From Apostichopus japonicus (taxonomy: Eukaryota > Echinodermata > Holothuroidea > Aspidochirotida > Stichopodidae), in contig NC_092581.1 of NCBI RefSeq assembly GCF_037975245.1, positions 3,542,001-3,606,000 on the forward strand: a stretch of DNA of 64,000 nucleotides, given 5' to 3'. The position numbers and the translations under genes were made by a program. The notes below the pieces were generated by a model. That model searched no databases, was not told the origin of the DNA, and saw only the letters and a program-made list of their open reading frames with translations. Below are positions 27,176-39,500 of the stretch, one piece after another (within the stretch, counting starts at the first letter, position 1; every line of letters starts with the position of its first letter).

Positions 27176-27911
27176 TAGCAAAGTAAATGAAAAGTCTGGC
27201 AAGTATATATCGTATTCATGCCGAAGTTTTTACTGTGGTACAAAACTTTAAGATTTATAGTATAGTTACTGTAATCTCTGTATGGATTCGGTTGTATAAA
27301 GTATATTTCTCTGTTGAACCTTCAGTTGTGTAACACACTGCAACAAGACTACATAAGCAGAGCATATACAGAGCATATAATAAGTTAGTTTACTGATAAA
27401 ATGAAATATAAAGAGAATGCAAAAGAAATTCAAAATGTAAGACTCGTATTTTAATCGTTTGGTGACCTCGGGCGAAAGCACCTTAGGACATACTCTGTGA
27501 TGATCATACTCTGTGATTCAAACTACAATCTGAAGACGGGAAAGCAAATAAACGTGTTAGGGGAAGATAACTGATATAGCGATAGAATTCCGGCCGTTCT
27601 GGATGTAAACTTATAGAGATCAAAGGGTGACGGTCATACCTCGTTTTAGATTATAGGTACCAACATGCCATAGACAGACCTTGGTACATTGTTTTATTAC
27701 TGTAGTCAAACATAAAATTGGCCAAATTTTATCTATATTTAATTGGCGGAGGTCAACCTAATTGATGAAATCATGCCAAAAACCTCGAACCTGTTTGCTA
27801 TGTAATGAACTCTATACAGAATGCGTCGTTCTGTGATTTTCAGAGCTGTAAACGAGTTTGCTTTATTTTAAAGATCCATTCGAGTCATTTCGGCCACTTA
27901 CAGTTATATTT

Positions 27912-28277
27912 CTAACTCGAGCCAAGTCAGTTACTCGAATCGGACTTAGTGACTCGAGTCGACTTAGTGCCACGAGTAGGACTTAGTGATTCGAGTCGAC
28001 TTAGTGACTCCAGACGACTTACAGACCCGAGTTGACTTAGTGACTCGAGTTGATTTAATGCCTCGAATGTGACTTAGTGACTCGAGTCGACTTAGTTACA
28101 CGAGTCGGCTTAGTGACTCGAGTCGACTTGGTGACTCGTGTCGACTTAGTTACTCGGATCACTCACTGCTTGGTGACTCGTGTCGATTCGACTTAAAGGC
28201 TCCAGTTATGGTAACTCGTGTCGAGTTGTAGTGCCTCGAGTCGGGTAAGTGACTCGAGTCAACATAGCGATTCGATC
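27912..28277. repeat. 18/19-bp minisatellite with CTCGAG/GTCGAC core
   Basis: About 20 copies of a unit near GTGACTCGAGTCGACTTA are present. The CTCGAG position recurs at 27,916, 27,934, 27,953, 27,971, 27,990, 28,008, 28,026, 28,044, 28,062, 28,081, 28,099, 28,117, 28,135 and 28,153, a regular step of 18-19 bp, and then becomes less regular. ACTCGAGT and GTCGAC are both palindromes, so each copy carries two symmetric sites. CpG is present in nearly every unit despite the AT-rich setting. Confidence 0.93.
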
Positions 28278-28410
28278 CATTGTTCTTTTTCTATGAGGGA
28301 AAACGTTACAAAATTTGAAAATGAGTATTTTCAATGTGGATATATTATGGTAGCAATTCTTTCCATGTATTATATTACAGGCTTCTAATGTTTGCTAAAT
28401 TTGTTGCTAG

Positions 28411-28672
28411 GTGTTGTACGATATCACAAGGTGCAGTATGATATCACTAAATAATCGGTGATATCATGACTTGATGTGTGATACCACTGATTAGTGTGTG
28501 ATATCATCAAATGGTGTGTAGTATTACTGGGCCCCGCACAGCAACATTAATTGCAGTGTGATATCACTTTTGTACTCTGCGATGTCACTAACTACTCTGC
28601 GAAATCTCTATACTCGCTTTGCGATATCAAATATTTCGTCTGTGATGTAACACTGACTCTGTGATATCACTT
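28411..28672. repeat. 20-bp minisatellite with GTGATATCAC palindrome
   Basis: GATATC or a close variant begins at 28,420, 28,440, 28,460, 28,480, 28,500, about 28,521, 28,560, 28,581, 28,601, 28,623, 28,644 and 28,663. The step is almost exactly 20 bp, with the copy at about 28,540 lost. The consensus is TGTGATATCACT plus about 8 variable bases. The palindromic core is better kept than the spacer. Confidence 0.92.
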
Positions 28673-28699
28673 TTAGATTTATTCAAGTCAACGACGTGA

Positions 28700-31090
28700 T
28701 CATGACGTGATTCCAAAAACGGAAGAAAATGCTTCCCTAATTGTTGAAGTGTCGCAAATTACTATCATTATTATTTAGCATGCAGGTCAATGTTAACCAT
28801 GAAAAAAAGGTTCTTGGCGACCAAATGAAAGTGCAGCGAATGTTACTGGATACTGTGCCTTTTTATAGTAGGTAAATAATTTCTGAGTAACTCTTTGCTC
28901 GCTATCTATATTTTACTTACAAAACTAAACATCCTTTGGCTAACAAAACTTAGTCAAGAGAAGGTGTAGAAACAACAAACGGAAGAAAGAAAGATAAAAT
29001 AGCGATGGAAAGCAATCTTTAACTTAACGAACTACTAACTGACCTAGGTTGTTTATTTGACAAAGTACAAACATATTGGGTGGCGAACTGTTATTGGTCA
29101 GTTGAAGTATTTCGATTGTATTCGTGCTTCGGCTTTATTTACTATCAATATGTATTGTCCTTGAGGGAAAATTCTCAATGTCGAACAAAACATAAAAAAA
29201 TAAATAAAAAGACGTGCTAGTCTGAAAACAGTCGTTTCGCGTTCGTATATGAGCTGTGCGAGTCTATAATCAGAGCAATGATTTAATTTACACGCGAGCT
29301 TGGCGGCATTTTCAAAAGTACTGAAAATGCTTTTGATTCATGCCAGCACCCAATCTGAAACTTGTCATGTGTTAGGGTTAGGGGAATGGGGGGGGGGGGG
29401 GGCTTGGGAGATCCCAACAAGGCGGGTTTTAGAGCGATATTCATAAGATAAGGCTATAGAGTATGAAACAGAAAACATCAGTGTCATCCATTTTATTTCA
29501 AGTTTAATTTTTTCGTTGAGAAGTTTTGCGTAATTAAACCGACTCTTTTTAAATTTTGGGTGACCTTTTTTAATATATATATATAGTTTTTCTTAACTGA
29601 ATTATTTCTTAAGGTTGTGTTCTTTCTACGTATTCTTTATGGAAAGTTATCCGTTGAAAGGCAGAAGCTGGGAACGGAAACCAACAACTTGGTCGACCCT
29701 CAACCCCAGCCCCCTTTTACATCGAGACTGTATCCACGCGGAAGAACATGACGATGTTTCGCCAAGTGAAAATTCATTTTAATACGTTGCGATTTATACT
29801 TATGGTGATTACAGTTAAGGTCATCTCTGTTGTCAACATATTTTTCTCTACTACTTCTATAAGTTTCTGTAAAGAGAAACACAGGCAAAAAATAAATAAA
29901 ATAAAGAACAATATGAATATGCAAAGTGGGCGTGAGTTTAGGTCAGAGGTCGCAAGAAGTAGAATTTATTTTGTTAAGTGTATTTATTTATTTATTTCCT
30001 TTTATTTATTTGTTATATTTATTTACATTTATTTTGTAATAGCCTATGATAAAAAAAAGTTCCGCATAGGAACAGTACATATAAAAAATTGTTCACTCTG
30101 ACGCAGATAGTGACAGTGAACCTCGTTGGACATGTTGCACTTTTGGAAAACGCCCTCTTCATCCGAGCCTGTTTCTCCAGACTTGGTAATATTCAAATGT
30201 TCTTAATGTCACGGAACGCCGAAACTGTAGGTTATTCCAGAAACTCTTACAAATGCGTTTGCTATATGGAGAAGGTAGTTTACATGTGATACAAGTGCAA
30301 CTTGATTTACATTTGTGGTTTATGACAAATGTATTACGTGATGTATGTAAGAATGTGTGTATGTTTGTGAGTGTCAAAGAAGTGCAACTTATTTGGCCCA
30401 TGATTCGGTCATTTAGCAGCTTTGTTGCTATAGTGCAGCCATTCTTTTTCCCATCAAGGTCATATTTACTTTAGATTACTTCCATTTAACAAGGAAAAGT
30501 TAATTTCATAAACAAAACTTCCTTTCTTGGGGCTATTGAAATTCCTACAATTATATGAATTATCGTTCTCTCTATTCTCTCCTTGTATTCGGGTTTGTGC
30601 AATATATTTCGTTTTTCCCGTTGAATTACAAATTTTCAATCATTAACCGTATAGACCCTCACTCCCCCCCCCCCCCCAATAAACTTGCTCAACGGTAATA
30701 TAATATTATCCCCTTAATGCATGTATGAACACCCTACCTGTTTCATTTCGCATAACAGGTACCTGCACACAACAAACTATAATTAAACTATTTCTTGGTA
30801 CAGTATATTCTACAGGTGTTACTTAATTTAATTCAGTGTAAGAATTAATTAGCCTGCTGAATTTCAAGGGTTATTACTAGTAAATCTTTTAGCAAATTAT
30901 TGATACACTTTTTCGCAGATAAAATACCACAGATAATCTTGTAATATTAAGAAGAAAAGGCCGCTTGGTTAAACTCAATCAGTGTCCAAATTCCATTTGA
31001 GGTCAAACACATAGCGCACCATTGGTTACCAACGTTCGTTTGTCCCTCAGTCTGTTTTCTCTTGCCTTGTGGCTCTCTTACACCTCTTAC
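28700..31090. other. Gene-poor AT-rich DNA
   Basis: No gene is recognised. A G15 run lies near 29,387 and a degenerate TTTA/ATTT repeat at about 29,978-30,040. Open frames at 29,748-30,101 and 30,089-30,289 (+) and 30,159-30,401 (-) have no domain I can name. Confidence 0.55.
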
Positions 31091-31094
31091 GTCA

Positions 31095-31170
31095 TGGAGG
31101 GGGTGGAGAGGGGAGGGTGTGAGAGGGGAGGGGAGGGGAGGGGTGGGAGAGGGGAGGGGTGGGTTTGGTT
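31095..31170 (+). repeat. GGGGA-type G-rich minisatellite
   Basis: About 75 bp is built from GGGAGGGG, GAGGGG and GGGTGGG words with at least ten G3-G4 runs on the plus strand. This is a strong G-quadruplex candidate by sequence. The Pro-rich minus-strand frame across it is an artefact. Confidence 0.8.
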
Positions 31171-32387
31171 GGATCAAAAGTATCGTATCGTATTAGGCCA
31201 TTTTTAGTGTATTGTCTAAAGTTGTAATTCATCTATCACTATAGCAATGACTACACAAAGCAAACGTCCCTTTTCATTGTAAAAGTGAAGTCATGGGGGG
31301 AAGGGGGGGGGGGTAGGGATTGTGAAATTGTTCAGTTTCATCATGCACAATATTGCTGATAAGTTCATCTAATTGAAAAAAGGGGGCACATTGCATTGCA
31401 ACCCATGTATAGACTGGGGTACTAAGTGGGGGTGGGTAGGGGCTGGAGATCACGGGCACGTGGTTTATTCACGGTAATTAATGTACTGGCCATGTTTGCG
31501 AACTTACCTCTATACTTATAAAATCTAAGAAGCTGATACAGTAAAAAGATAGGCTTGTATGCGCTGGGAGGGCGGGCGGGGAGGGGGCAGTTAGAATGTT
31601 CATCGATTCAAGCTCTTATTGCCAGCAATATTCTTCCGGGTAAGTTTTTCAAACAGGCTGTGTAACCAGATGTATCCGGGTAAGGGGGTAGCGGGGAAGG
31701 GGCAGTAGTTTAATTACGTTATAATTACAGCAATGATTGGTTCTCAAAGTTGATTGAAGGTCGTCGAAACCTAAAGCTCGTCTTGCGTCAGTTATTCATA
31801 TCTGTGTTTTAATTTTGATCAAACCTGCAGTGACAAGTGAAGTTGCCCCACCCCTTAACTCACTATAGTCTGTCACACTCATTGGCTTAGTTTTTGCCGA
31901 TGAATGTCTCTCTTCATCCTGACAGCTGTTCTAAACTGTCCCACATCTAGAGGATTTTTATTATTTCGGTTTTTTTTCTTGTACGCTCAATGAACCCATC
32001 TTAAGAGAGAGGTACAGTGTCTTTGTCCTTCGGTGATATAAACTGTAACCAAGTGTCCAAACGTTATGAAATTTAAAGTCTGTAACAAACAACAAAGGCT
32101 ATATCGTTTTTGGATCCCAAGTGTGTGCTAGATGTTACATAAAAGATCTATATAACAGTCTACACAGTCTGCAGCATGCAGAGAGAGAATACTTGCACAC
32201 ATTTGTTTCTCAAAAAAGAAAAAAGAAATAAAGAACAAAAAGAAGAAGAAAAAAGGACCAAAAATAAAAGAGAAAGGAAAAATGCGGAATTAAATAAATG
32301 GCGAAAACAAAAAGCAGTTTCGTAGGCGTGGCTTAGTAAGAACGATATACTGTGCTAAGACTAATGCAAACATTTGCGTTTTTCCTT

Positions 32388-32456
32388 AACACGTGTTGAT
32401 TGGTGGATTGTCAATTCCTCAAACTTTTTGATTGGTTTAGTAAATAAATCACGTGA
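32388..32456. promoter_or_regulatory. E-box / CCAAT motif cluster
   Basis: AACACGTGTT (32,388-32,397), two inverted CCAAT pentamers ATTGG (32,399-32,403 and 32,431-32,435) and TCACGTGA (32,449-32,456) fall within 70 bp. TCACGTGA is the form bound by USF/TFE-type bHLH-zip proteins. This resembles a proximal promoter, but I see no clear first exon nearby on either strand. Confidence 0.3.
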
Positions 32457-35400
32457 CTTCCTCAGGAACCGAACATATTTGTATGCTTCCCCATATAGAT
32501 GCAGTAAACTAACAATACGCTACACTTTTTTGGGGGGAATTTAAATTTTTACTCTATAAGTTTGAAAGAAACTTTTGGTTATTTTTCCCATGAAAGTTTT
32601 CACCCTTCACAAAAGAAGAACATGGTCCTGTACATTTGTCGCAATAAATCCTCGTATTTTGTAGATACCCTTTTCTATATAGAGCATAAACTTTCAAAGT
32701 TATATGTCAGCCTTTTGTTTTTCTTCGCGCCTTTTCAGTTTAGCCGACGCATCGTCTATTTCAAATATGGCCCTTCAATATGAAACATTGATAAGACTGG
32801 GTACGCTGAACACCCACCTACAAACCAAACCAAACGTCACGCCCTCTACTTGCTCACCTCAACGGATGCTCCCCCTCACCCCTCACCCCTCACTTTTTCA
32901 CCCTTTTCAAATCGGATCGTATTTGACGACTAGGGACGTTTGCGCTTGCCTCTTTTGTTAATATTTGCTATGCCCTTACTCCGTAGCTTCAGAATCTCCT
33001 GGTTACCACGATAATACTGTGACAAATTGCAGATCGTTGCTTTTCACCACCTCTTAAACCGAGTTAACCGACGTAATTATCGCAAAAACCCACTTAACAG
33101 ACCCAATTATACCCTCTTGTATTCTCGTTAACACTATATACAAAGCAAACTAAAACATGAAAATGGCACTTCCTTAAAACATCAACTCAAACCGACAAGA
33201 TTCATCAGAGAGCTTTCGCTGTTATCTATTTATCATATATCATAGGAGATGTGTGGTGCACGGTTTATTAAATAGAGGCAAGAGAGATGTTCACTCTTTG
33301 CCCCTTCCTTCTTCTTATTATTATAATGTTCACCGATGAATGTACCCCAGTTACACCCTATTAAAATGGCATCGGATTTTGAAAGTTCTTCTTCTGAGCG
33401 TGTGTGAATGTGTGGAAAGTGTAAATGGGGGTGATGGTTATGGGGAGGGGATTGGGGTAGGGGTTTGGGGAGGGGATGTCACAGACAGGAGAGAGATAAC
33501 TGAATGGACTATAAACGATCTAACAGAATATTACTCTTCCTCTCCGGGCAGTTTGAAATCTTGAATGACTTTAAAAGGCAAAGGGTGCTTTCGAACTTTT
33601 GTACCTGGCAACAGAATTGATTTAAACTGTTACGTGCCTACGGTATCTGGTTATCTCTCTAAATAGATGGGTGGCGAAGAACTGGTGCTACACTCGTGAT
33701 AACCTCGCGGCTCAAAATACAGGTTTTGCTTTCAACTTGTTAACGAATAGTTTGCAAATTTATCCTGATTATTTGAAAACTATATTTGCAACAATTATCT
33801 TGAAGCAATCCTGCTGGAATGAGTGACATAATCCTGTCAAGTTTAAAGAGGGGTGGGGAGGGGGGGGGGGGTGGTAAGAAGGATATAAATAAATTGTAAA
33901 CCAACCGTGACGATATTTCAAGTTTGGATGATGGCAACGCACGAGAATGAAATAAAGGTTACTATTTTGCTTGAGCCGAGTGCAAATTGTTACTCGGTGA
34001 GTAAAACGTCTTTGTCAGAAAAAAAGATGTATGGCAAATGGTGGGTGGGTGGGGGGGGGGTGCAGGTGGAGGGAAGGGTGGGTTATATAATGAATCTCGT
34101 CATTTTTCTCCCGAAAATCAGAATCTTTCTTGCACGTTTCGGTAAATTTATTGCTAGGAGGTTATCTTCCATGGAAGATGTTTTTTTCTAGTGATACAAG
34201 GGTGTGTGTGAATGGGAAATGGGGAGGGGGTGGGGGATCCAATGGTTAACCAATGGTTGATCCACGTAGCCTTTCAAATAGGATTTGTTTTAAGAGTCAA
34301 TGAGAGGTTCCCCCTCCCCCCCCCCCTCCACCAAGTATATATATATACCCATAGGTACTGGTCTTTTACTCCTGTTGGTTAGTATCTCTTTCAGCTAATA
34401 TTTTTTCTTTGGCCCTTAAAATGCTCTTACATTTTCCCCAACCTGTTTTTATTTATCAATGTCTTTTTCTTACTTGAAAAAAAAATGTTTAAGTCTGTCA
34501 ATCATGTTTTGCTTCACACTTTCAATTTTTTCCGCCTAATTGAGTTTTATTTTGGAAGTGACAAACTTAACACAATGGCAAATCATCCATTGTTAAATAT
34601 GAATGGAAATGTGCGAATCGCAATCGTTTTAACAATTATTTGATTCAATGATCATATTTTTCTCCTTTTATTATAATATTGATTATAACCTTGTCTTTTA
34701 TTAATATGGTTTTGTTATTACTATTAATGCGACACCCGTCTGTCCCGTCTTCAGAAATAATTCGCTTTAATATCTAAAGAAGCGAATAAAAGGCTTCCAA
34801 ATTCTTTGCGAGTCTTCGGACACGTGCGCACTTGAGTCAGTCTTATTATTTTGACTTGGAAGTTACCCTTTAAATTTTGCAAATGATCAAGCCGGCTTTT
34901 AGCTGGTTGGTTCTCCCATTGCAATGACAAGTATTAATAACCACTCACTGGGAGGACAAGTGTGTAGTTTTATATTGGATTGTATGAATTGTGATCGTAG
35001 GGGGGTCCCAATGTGTCTTTACCACGCCATAGCGGATGTTTCAAAGATTAGGAAATAATAAAAAATATAATAAAAAAACTGCAATATTCAGTGAATCGAA
35101 CTTATGCCAATGATTGAAACATTGGGTGGGCCATTAAGTGTAGAAATTGAATGAGGGTATCTTAACGTACATAATGTAGGCATATAAATATATATATATA
35201 TTTTATTGTGGTATATGAATGTACATATATATAGATATATATCTATAAATAGTGTTGCATATTTGATGTAAAGAATAAAAGAAGAAGCTGTTTTGGGGTT
35301 CCCGGGTAGGATAGTGGTGAATGTCTGCTATTAAGTTTCAAGGATGAAATAGGACGGTAACAAAAAAATGACGTTGGTCCCATAGTGGCTCTATACTTGA

Positions 35401-35999
35401 AGTCGATTTGTTTTGCTGGGAGGAGAAATGTAGGTCAACTTGTGTGTTATGCTTTCATCTCTCATGAAGCCATTTTTAGTGACGTCACGAAAAACATGTA
35501 GGCCTAGAGTATGTTATAATGTAAAATGTAATGACCCATGGCGGCTTAATAAACAAGTTTGTTTGTTACGTCACATTCTAATGGTCACGTGATAAAGTAT
35601 CGCAAGAGTTTATGCTTTCATAGTTAATTTTAGGCTGTGTCACAAAATGGTTGTGCAAAACTATACGTAATTTCTTTTTCAAGATTCCTTCTGATATTAT
35701 GTAAAGAATAAGGGGTTACGAAGTTAAAAATCCTTCAAACTGACGGCAATTTTTTTCACGAAAGAGGCGTCAACATTTAAATACATATTCTAAAAAAACA
35801 AAGTCTGGTCCATACGTGAGATTCAGGTTATCGTAATCATCAATGGCATTGCTATTTTAAAACCACGAGAAAGACAGTTACCACAACAACGTATGAGAAC
35901 ACAATCCTGATAAAGGGACCTGTGTTATCGCTACTCGGTGTGATGACGTCATGTCACAAATCATGTGATAGGAAATCACGTTATAATGATACCTTAGGT

Positions 36000-36417
36000 C
36001 AGGGGTGGGCACGAAATTTTCATTGGGGGGGGGGGGAGGAGGGCACAGTGCAATTTTGGACCCCTAATCCTCGGGCCACAAGAATTAAGGAGGTTCCTAA
36101 TTCCGTGACCAAACATTGGAATATATTTCATTATAGGCCATGAGATTTCTGTTTATGCATTTTCCACGCTTGTAATGTTAGAATATCTACTCACTAGTAG
36201 GCCGCAGAATCATCAAGATATATAAACATATCTGAAGGTATTTTTTTTATTTTTTTTAACGTCTTCTGTCGTGCTGTGAAATTCGTTGTTTCAGTTGATC
36301 TATGGTTGGGTTGAAACATTGCTTCGATATTATAAGGTTCATTCTGCCTCGTTAACAATATCCCGAGGGCCGCGGAAAAGTCGATGCAAGCGGACCGTGC
36401 CGCACTTTGCCCACCTG
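36000..36417. mobile_element. Decayed hAT-like element with CAGGGGTGGGCA ends
   Basis: The left end is CAGGGGTGGGCACGAAA at 36,000. The right end read inverted is CAGGTGGGCAAAGTGCGGCA, ending at 36,417. The two agree over CAGG and TGGGCA with a 2-bp gap. Internal GGGCC/GGGCCGCGG words near both ends are typical of hAT elements of the Charlie/MER type. No 8-bp target duplication is visible in the immediate flanks (CCTTAGGT versus TGTCTCGG), so the copy is old or its ends are misplaced. The proline-rich minus-strand frame overlapping it is not a transposase. Confidence 0.45.
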
Positions 36418-36519
36418 TGTCTCGGGTAAAGATAGACTGGAACGGGCTCCGGCATGGGATGAGGTGGGATGGAGGTGGGGGAGGGGGAGGGATGGTTGTA
36501 GAAGGGAGGGAAGAAAGAT

Positions 36520-39500
36520 AAGATTGAACACGTTGCATTTGGAATGTCTTCACATAGTGGAGCAGTGCAAGATGAACATAAAGGTGAAACTTCCTAAAAA
36601 GGTACATGCGAGACGAAGAATGCTTTCTAAAGTCAAGTAATGAAGAAACACGTCTAATTCATGTTCTTTGTAGAAATTCCGGTTTGAGTGTTTTTTCGAT
36701 GTTGACAAAAATCGATAAGGCGAAGCAAAGCTATAGGAGTCGATCCGTTATAGTTGAACCATTTGTAATATTACTCTGTGTAATAATACTGGATGGGCGT
36801 GGTTAACCATTAGCCACCGGTTCTGCTGTTAATTGATTTAGATAGAAAGTGAAGAATTTCAATCTGTTAGTGGATTGACATTCCGTCACTAGATTTCTCT
36901 GACGTCATGGGTTGCTAAGGAAGTAACTTCTGCCATAACGACTGCATGACCATCTGCCATTCTCACCTTTTATACCAGAATAAATTTAGTTGGAACCCAT
37001 GAGAGAGATAGTCAAGTGAATATTTTCCGATAAAATTAAAACCGTTCAGATTGAAAGTCAATCGACTAGATTGAATTTTCAATATATACATATTGAGAAT
37101 TTAGAGATGATACCCCCCAAAAAAAAACACTAAAAAAACCCCCGAAGATTCTGCGCAACATAGACTGTTTACGTTTGAAAAGTCGAGCAGGATCGGTAGT
37201 GCATGGTAAGACCATGTAAACCATGCATCTGGCCTCATGTTTGGCAAATTAATCGTGCGAAAAAAAATTTATATACCGTGGCGGTTGAAAATGTAGGCCT
37301 ATATACAACATGCTTAACTTCATATTGAATCATTCAGTATAAAGTTGTGGACCACAACCATAACACACGTGTGATGTTGCGTTACAAACAGTCCATCCCT
37401 TTTTCCCCTTCAAAAACCCCTACTTTTCGGCGATTGTGGCCTGCCTAATGAGGTGAATATTTTCAAGCTGTGCGAGCGTTTGCCACGATTATTTAAGGCG
37501 TAGAGTTTTTGCTCTTACAGTATGGAAAGGGCCCATCCCGCGTTCCATAAATAGGCATGACATGGGACAGAAAATTGTATTGCGAAAAGAAAATGCATGC
37601 TGGGTAATTTTACTCTATCAGTTTTACTCTAGTAAACTTTTATGAGGATTTTTATTTCTAAATGTATAGAATGTATGGAATGTATAAATTCAGGCAGGCC
37701 CGATCATGACGTGGGTTCCTCCGTACTATCATCTGCTCTATTGTTTTAGAAGCTATTGCTCCACGAAATATAAACGTTAGTTTCATCTTCATATAAACTA
37801 CAGAATGCACACATTAATGAAAATCGAAAAGTGAGAAAGTTTGCATACATTCCATGGACGTACTATGTGGAACCATTAAAGTTCAATGGATTTCTCTACT
37901 TTTACACGGTGTTATTTTCAGAGGAACTGACGTAACATTATGTCGATGCTAGACTCGGTGGTCCAGCAGCTTTCATTCATGAGCCTTTGATGTTTGATGG
38001 GGAATAAATCAAATAGAAAAGAGAAAAAAGGTATTAAACTGTAGCCTGCACTGTTGGTTTATAGTATATTTTACACTCTGATGAGTGTTTCCTGTGTGTG
38101 GCATAATTGTCATTGTTTCAAGAAGTAATAAATAATTGGGAATCATCATATAGGATATGTTTCATGTTGTCTGTTTAACTGTGCCTTAAATCGTTACCCT
38201 ATTGAGACATTCAATTAATTTAGGTTATCTTGGTTAGCTAATTTGTGATTGGTCAAAGTTTGACTGACACATGCGCGTTATGAACGAGATCGATGATATT
38301 GCGGAAAGTTGCGGTGAAGAGGCTTTCTGCGTGATCCTACGAAATCGATGCCCCTTGTACTAGGTAGATTCTTTCCTTAATAACTGAAATTCTGAGGAGC
38401 ATTGCTACCCACATTTTCAGTGTCTCAATATTGGACAATGAATGCTTTTTAAGTACTTCAAGACCATCAACCCCCCCCCCCCCCCACCCAACAAAAACGG
38501 TTGGGCAAAGTTAGAAATATCAATAAGACGTTAAAACAAAGTAAGCAACAAGACATTAAAGGATGTAGTTACAATTTTCAGATATCAATGAAAGCTTTCT
38601 ATAATCTGATCGGCTTTGGTTTGCAAAGTTGATTAATTTCAACCAGATTGGGAGATAAATAGGGAAAAAAAAAGAGAACAAGAAATATAATTATATATAT
38701 TTTTTTTCTATTTCGCTCTGTTTTTGAGCTTAAACTTAATTTAGTTTTTGTTACATCTATGTTTCAATTTTTGGTCCTTTTCATTTTACGTTGATCAATG
38801 GTGACTACGCCTTTATGTGTACTTTCAGATATTTGATCAGTGGCTTTGACTTGTCTTACTTAGTGGTGACTTGCCTTACAAAAACCCCCAAAAAAAACTC
38901 TTCAAAAGAGAAAAGTAAGACGAAAAAAAGTCTTTTACATTGATAGAAAGACAGCAACCATCAGTCATTCTCTTCCTTAAGACCGTAATGTTTACATACA
39001 CTTATCAAAACGCTGGTGTTAGAACACCATCAAGAACTGCTAGTCTGGGACTCCTTTTTATATGGCAAAACATAAGGATAACATCGTCCGTTTACTTCTA
39101 ACGACAGCTGTTACAATGTAGACTCCTGGTCCATTACTTTCGTCTTTATTTTTTCGTTATACTTCATTTTTTTTAACGGGATATGTCGATCAAAACGAAC
39201 ATGGTCTCTTTTGTTTCATTTTGTATTTCTCTTTATTTCTACTTCCGCTAGATTTTCCATTTTGCTAGAGCAAGCAGGAAATCGGTTGCTAGGCAGTTTA
39301 GGCTTCCAACCAGTCGTTCGTTGTAAATATTGTTTGCCAAATGAAAAGATCGTCGTGTATTTGGAATCTTGCATTCTGAAGGAACTTATTTTGAGATGTT
39401 CAGTGAACAACATTTCGGTGCAGATTTTGTTGAGGTGTGATAAAACTAAAAAGCTTTTTTTGCGGTCTTTTCTACAATCAAGTACTCTTATTGATAACTT

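Larger units (their letters stand above)
31290..36510. repeat. Zone of repeated G-tracts in otherwise AT-rich DNA
   Basis: Plus-strand G-rich blocks lie near 31,293-31,315, 31,426-31,445, 31,565-31,588, 31,680-31,702, 33,426-33,478, 33,851-33,875, 34,041-34,080, 34,213-34,240, 36,026-36,043 and 36,466-36,512. The opposite sense appears near 32,871-32,900 and 34,312-34,328. No gene is recognised between them. Confidence 0.6.

Noticed and set aside
25020-28672. Regular repeats resembling a CRISPR array
   Set aside because: Units are contiguous and diverge along their whole length, with no constant repeat and unique spacer pattern, and the DNA is eukaryotic.
29370-29400. TTAGGGTTAGGGG telomere-like words
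   Set aside because: Fewer than two full telomeric units next to a G homopolymer; not an interstitial telomere array.
36194-36607. 137-codon minus-strand frame with a proline run
   Set aside because: It overlaps the decayed hAT-like element and a G-tract; no transposase motif is present.
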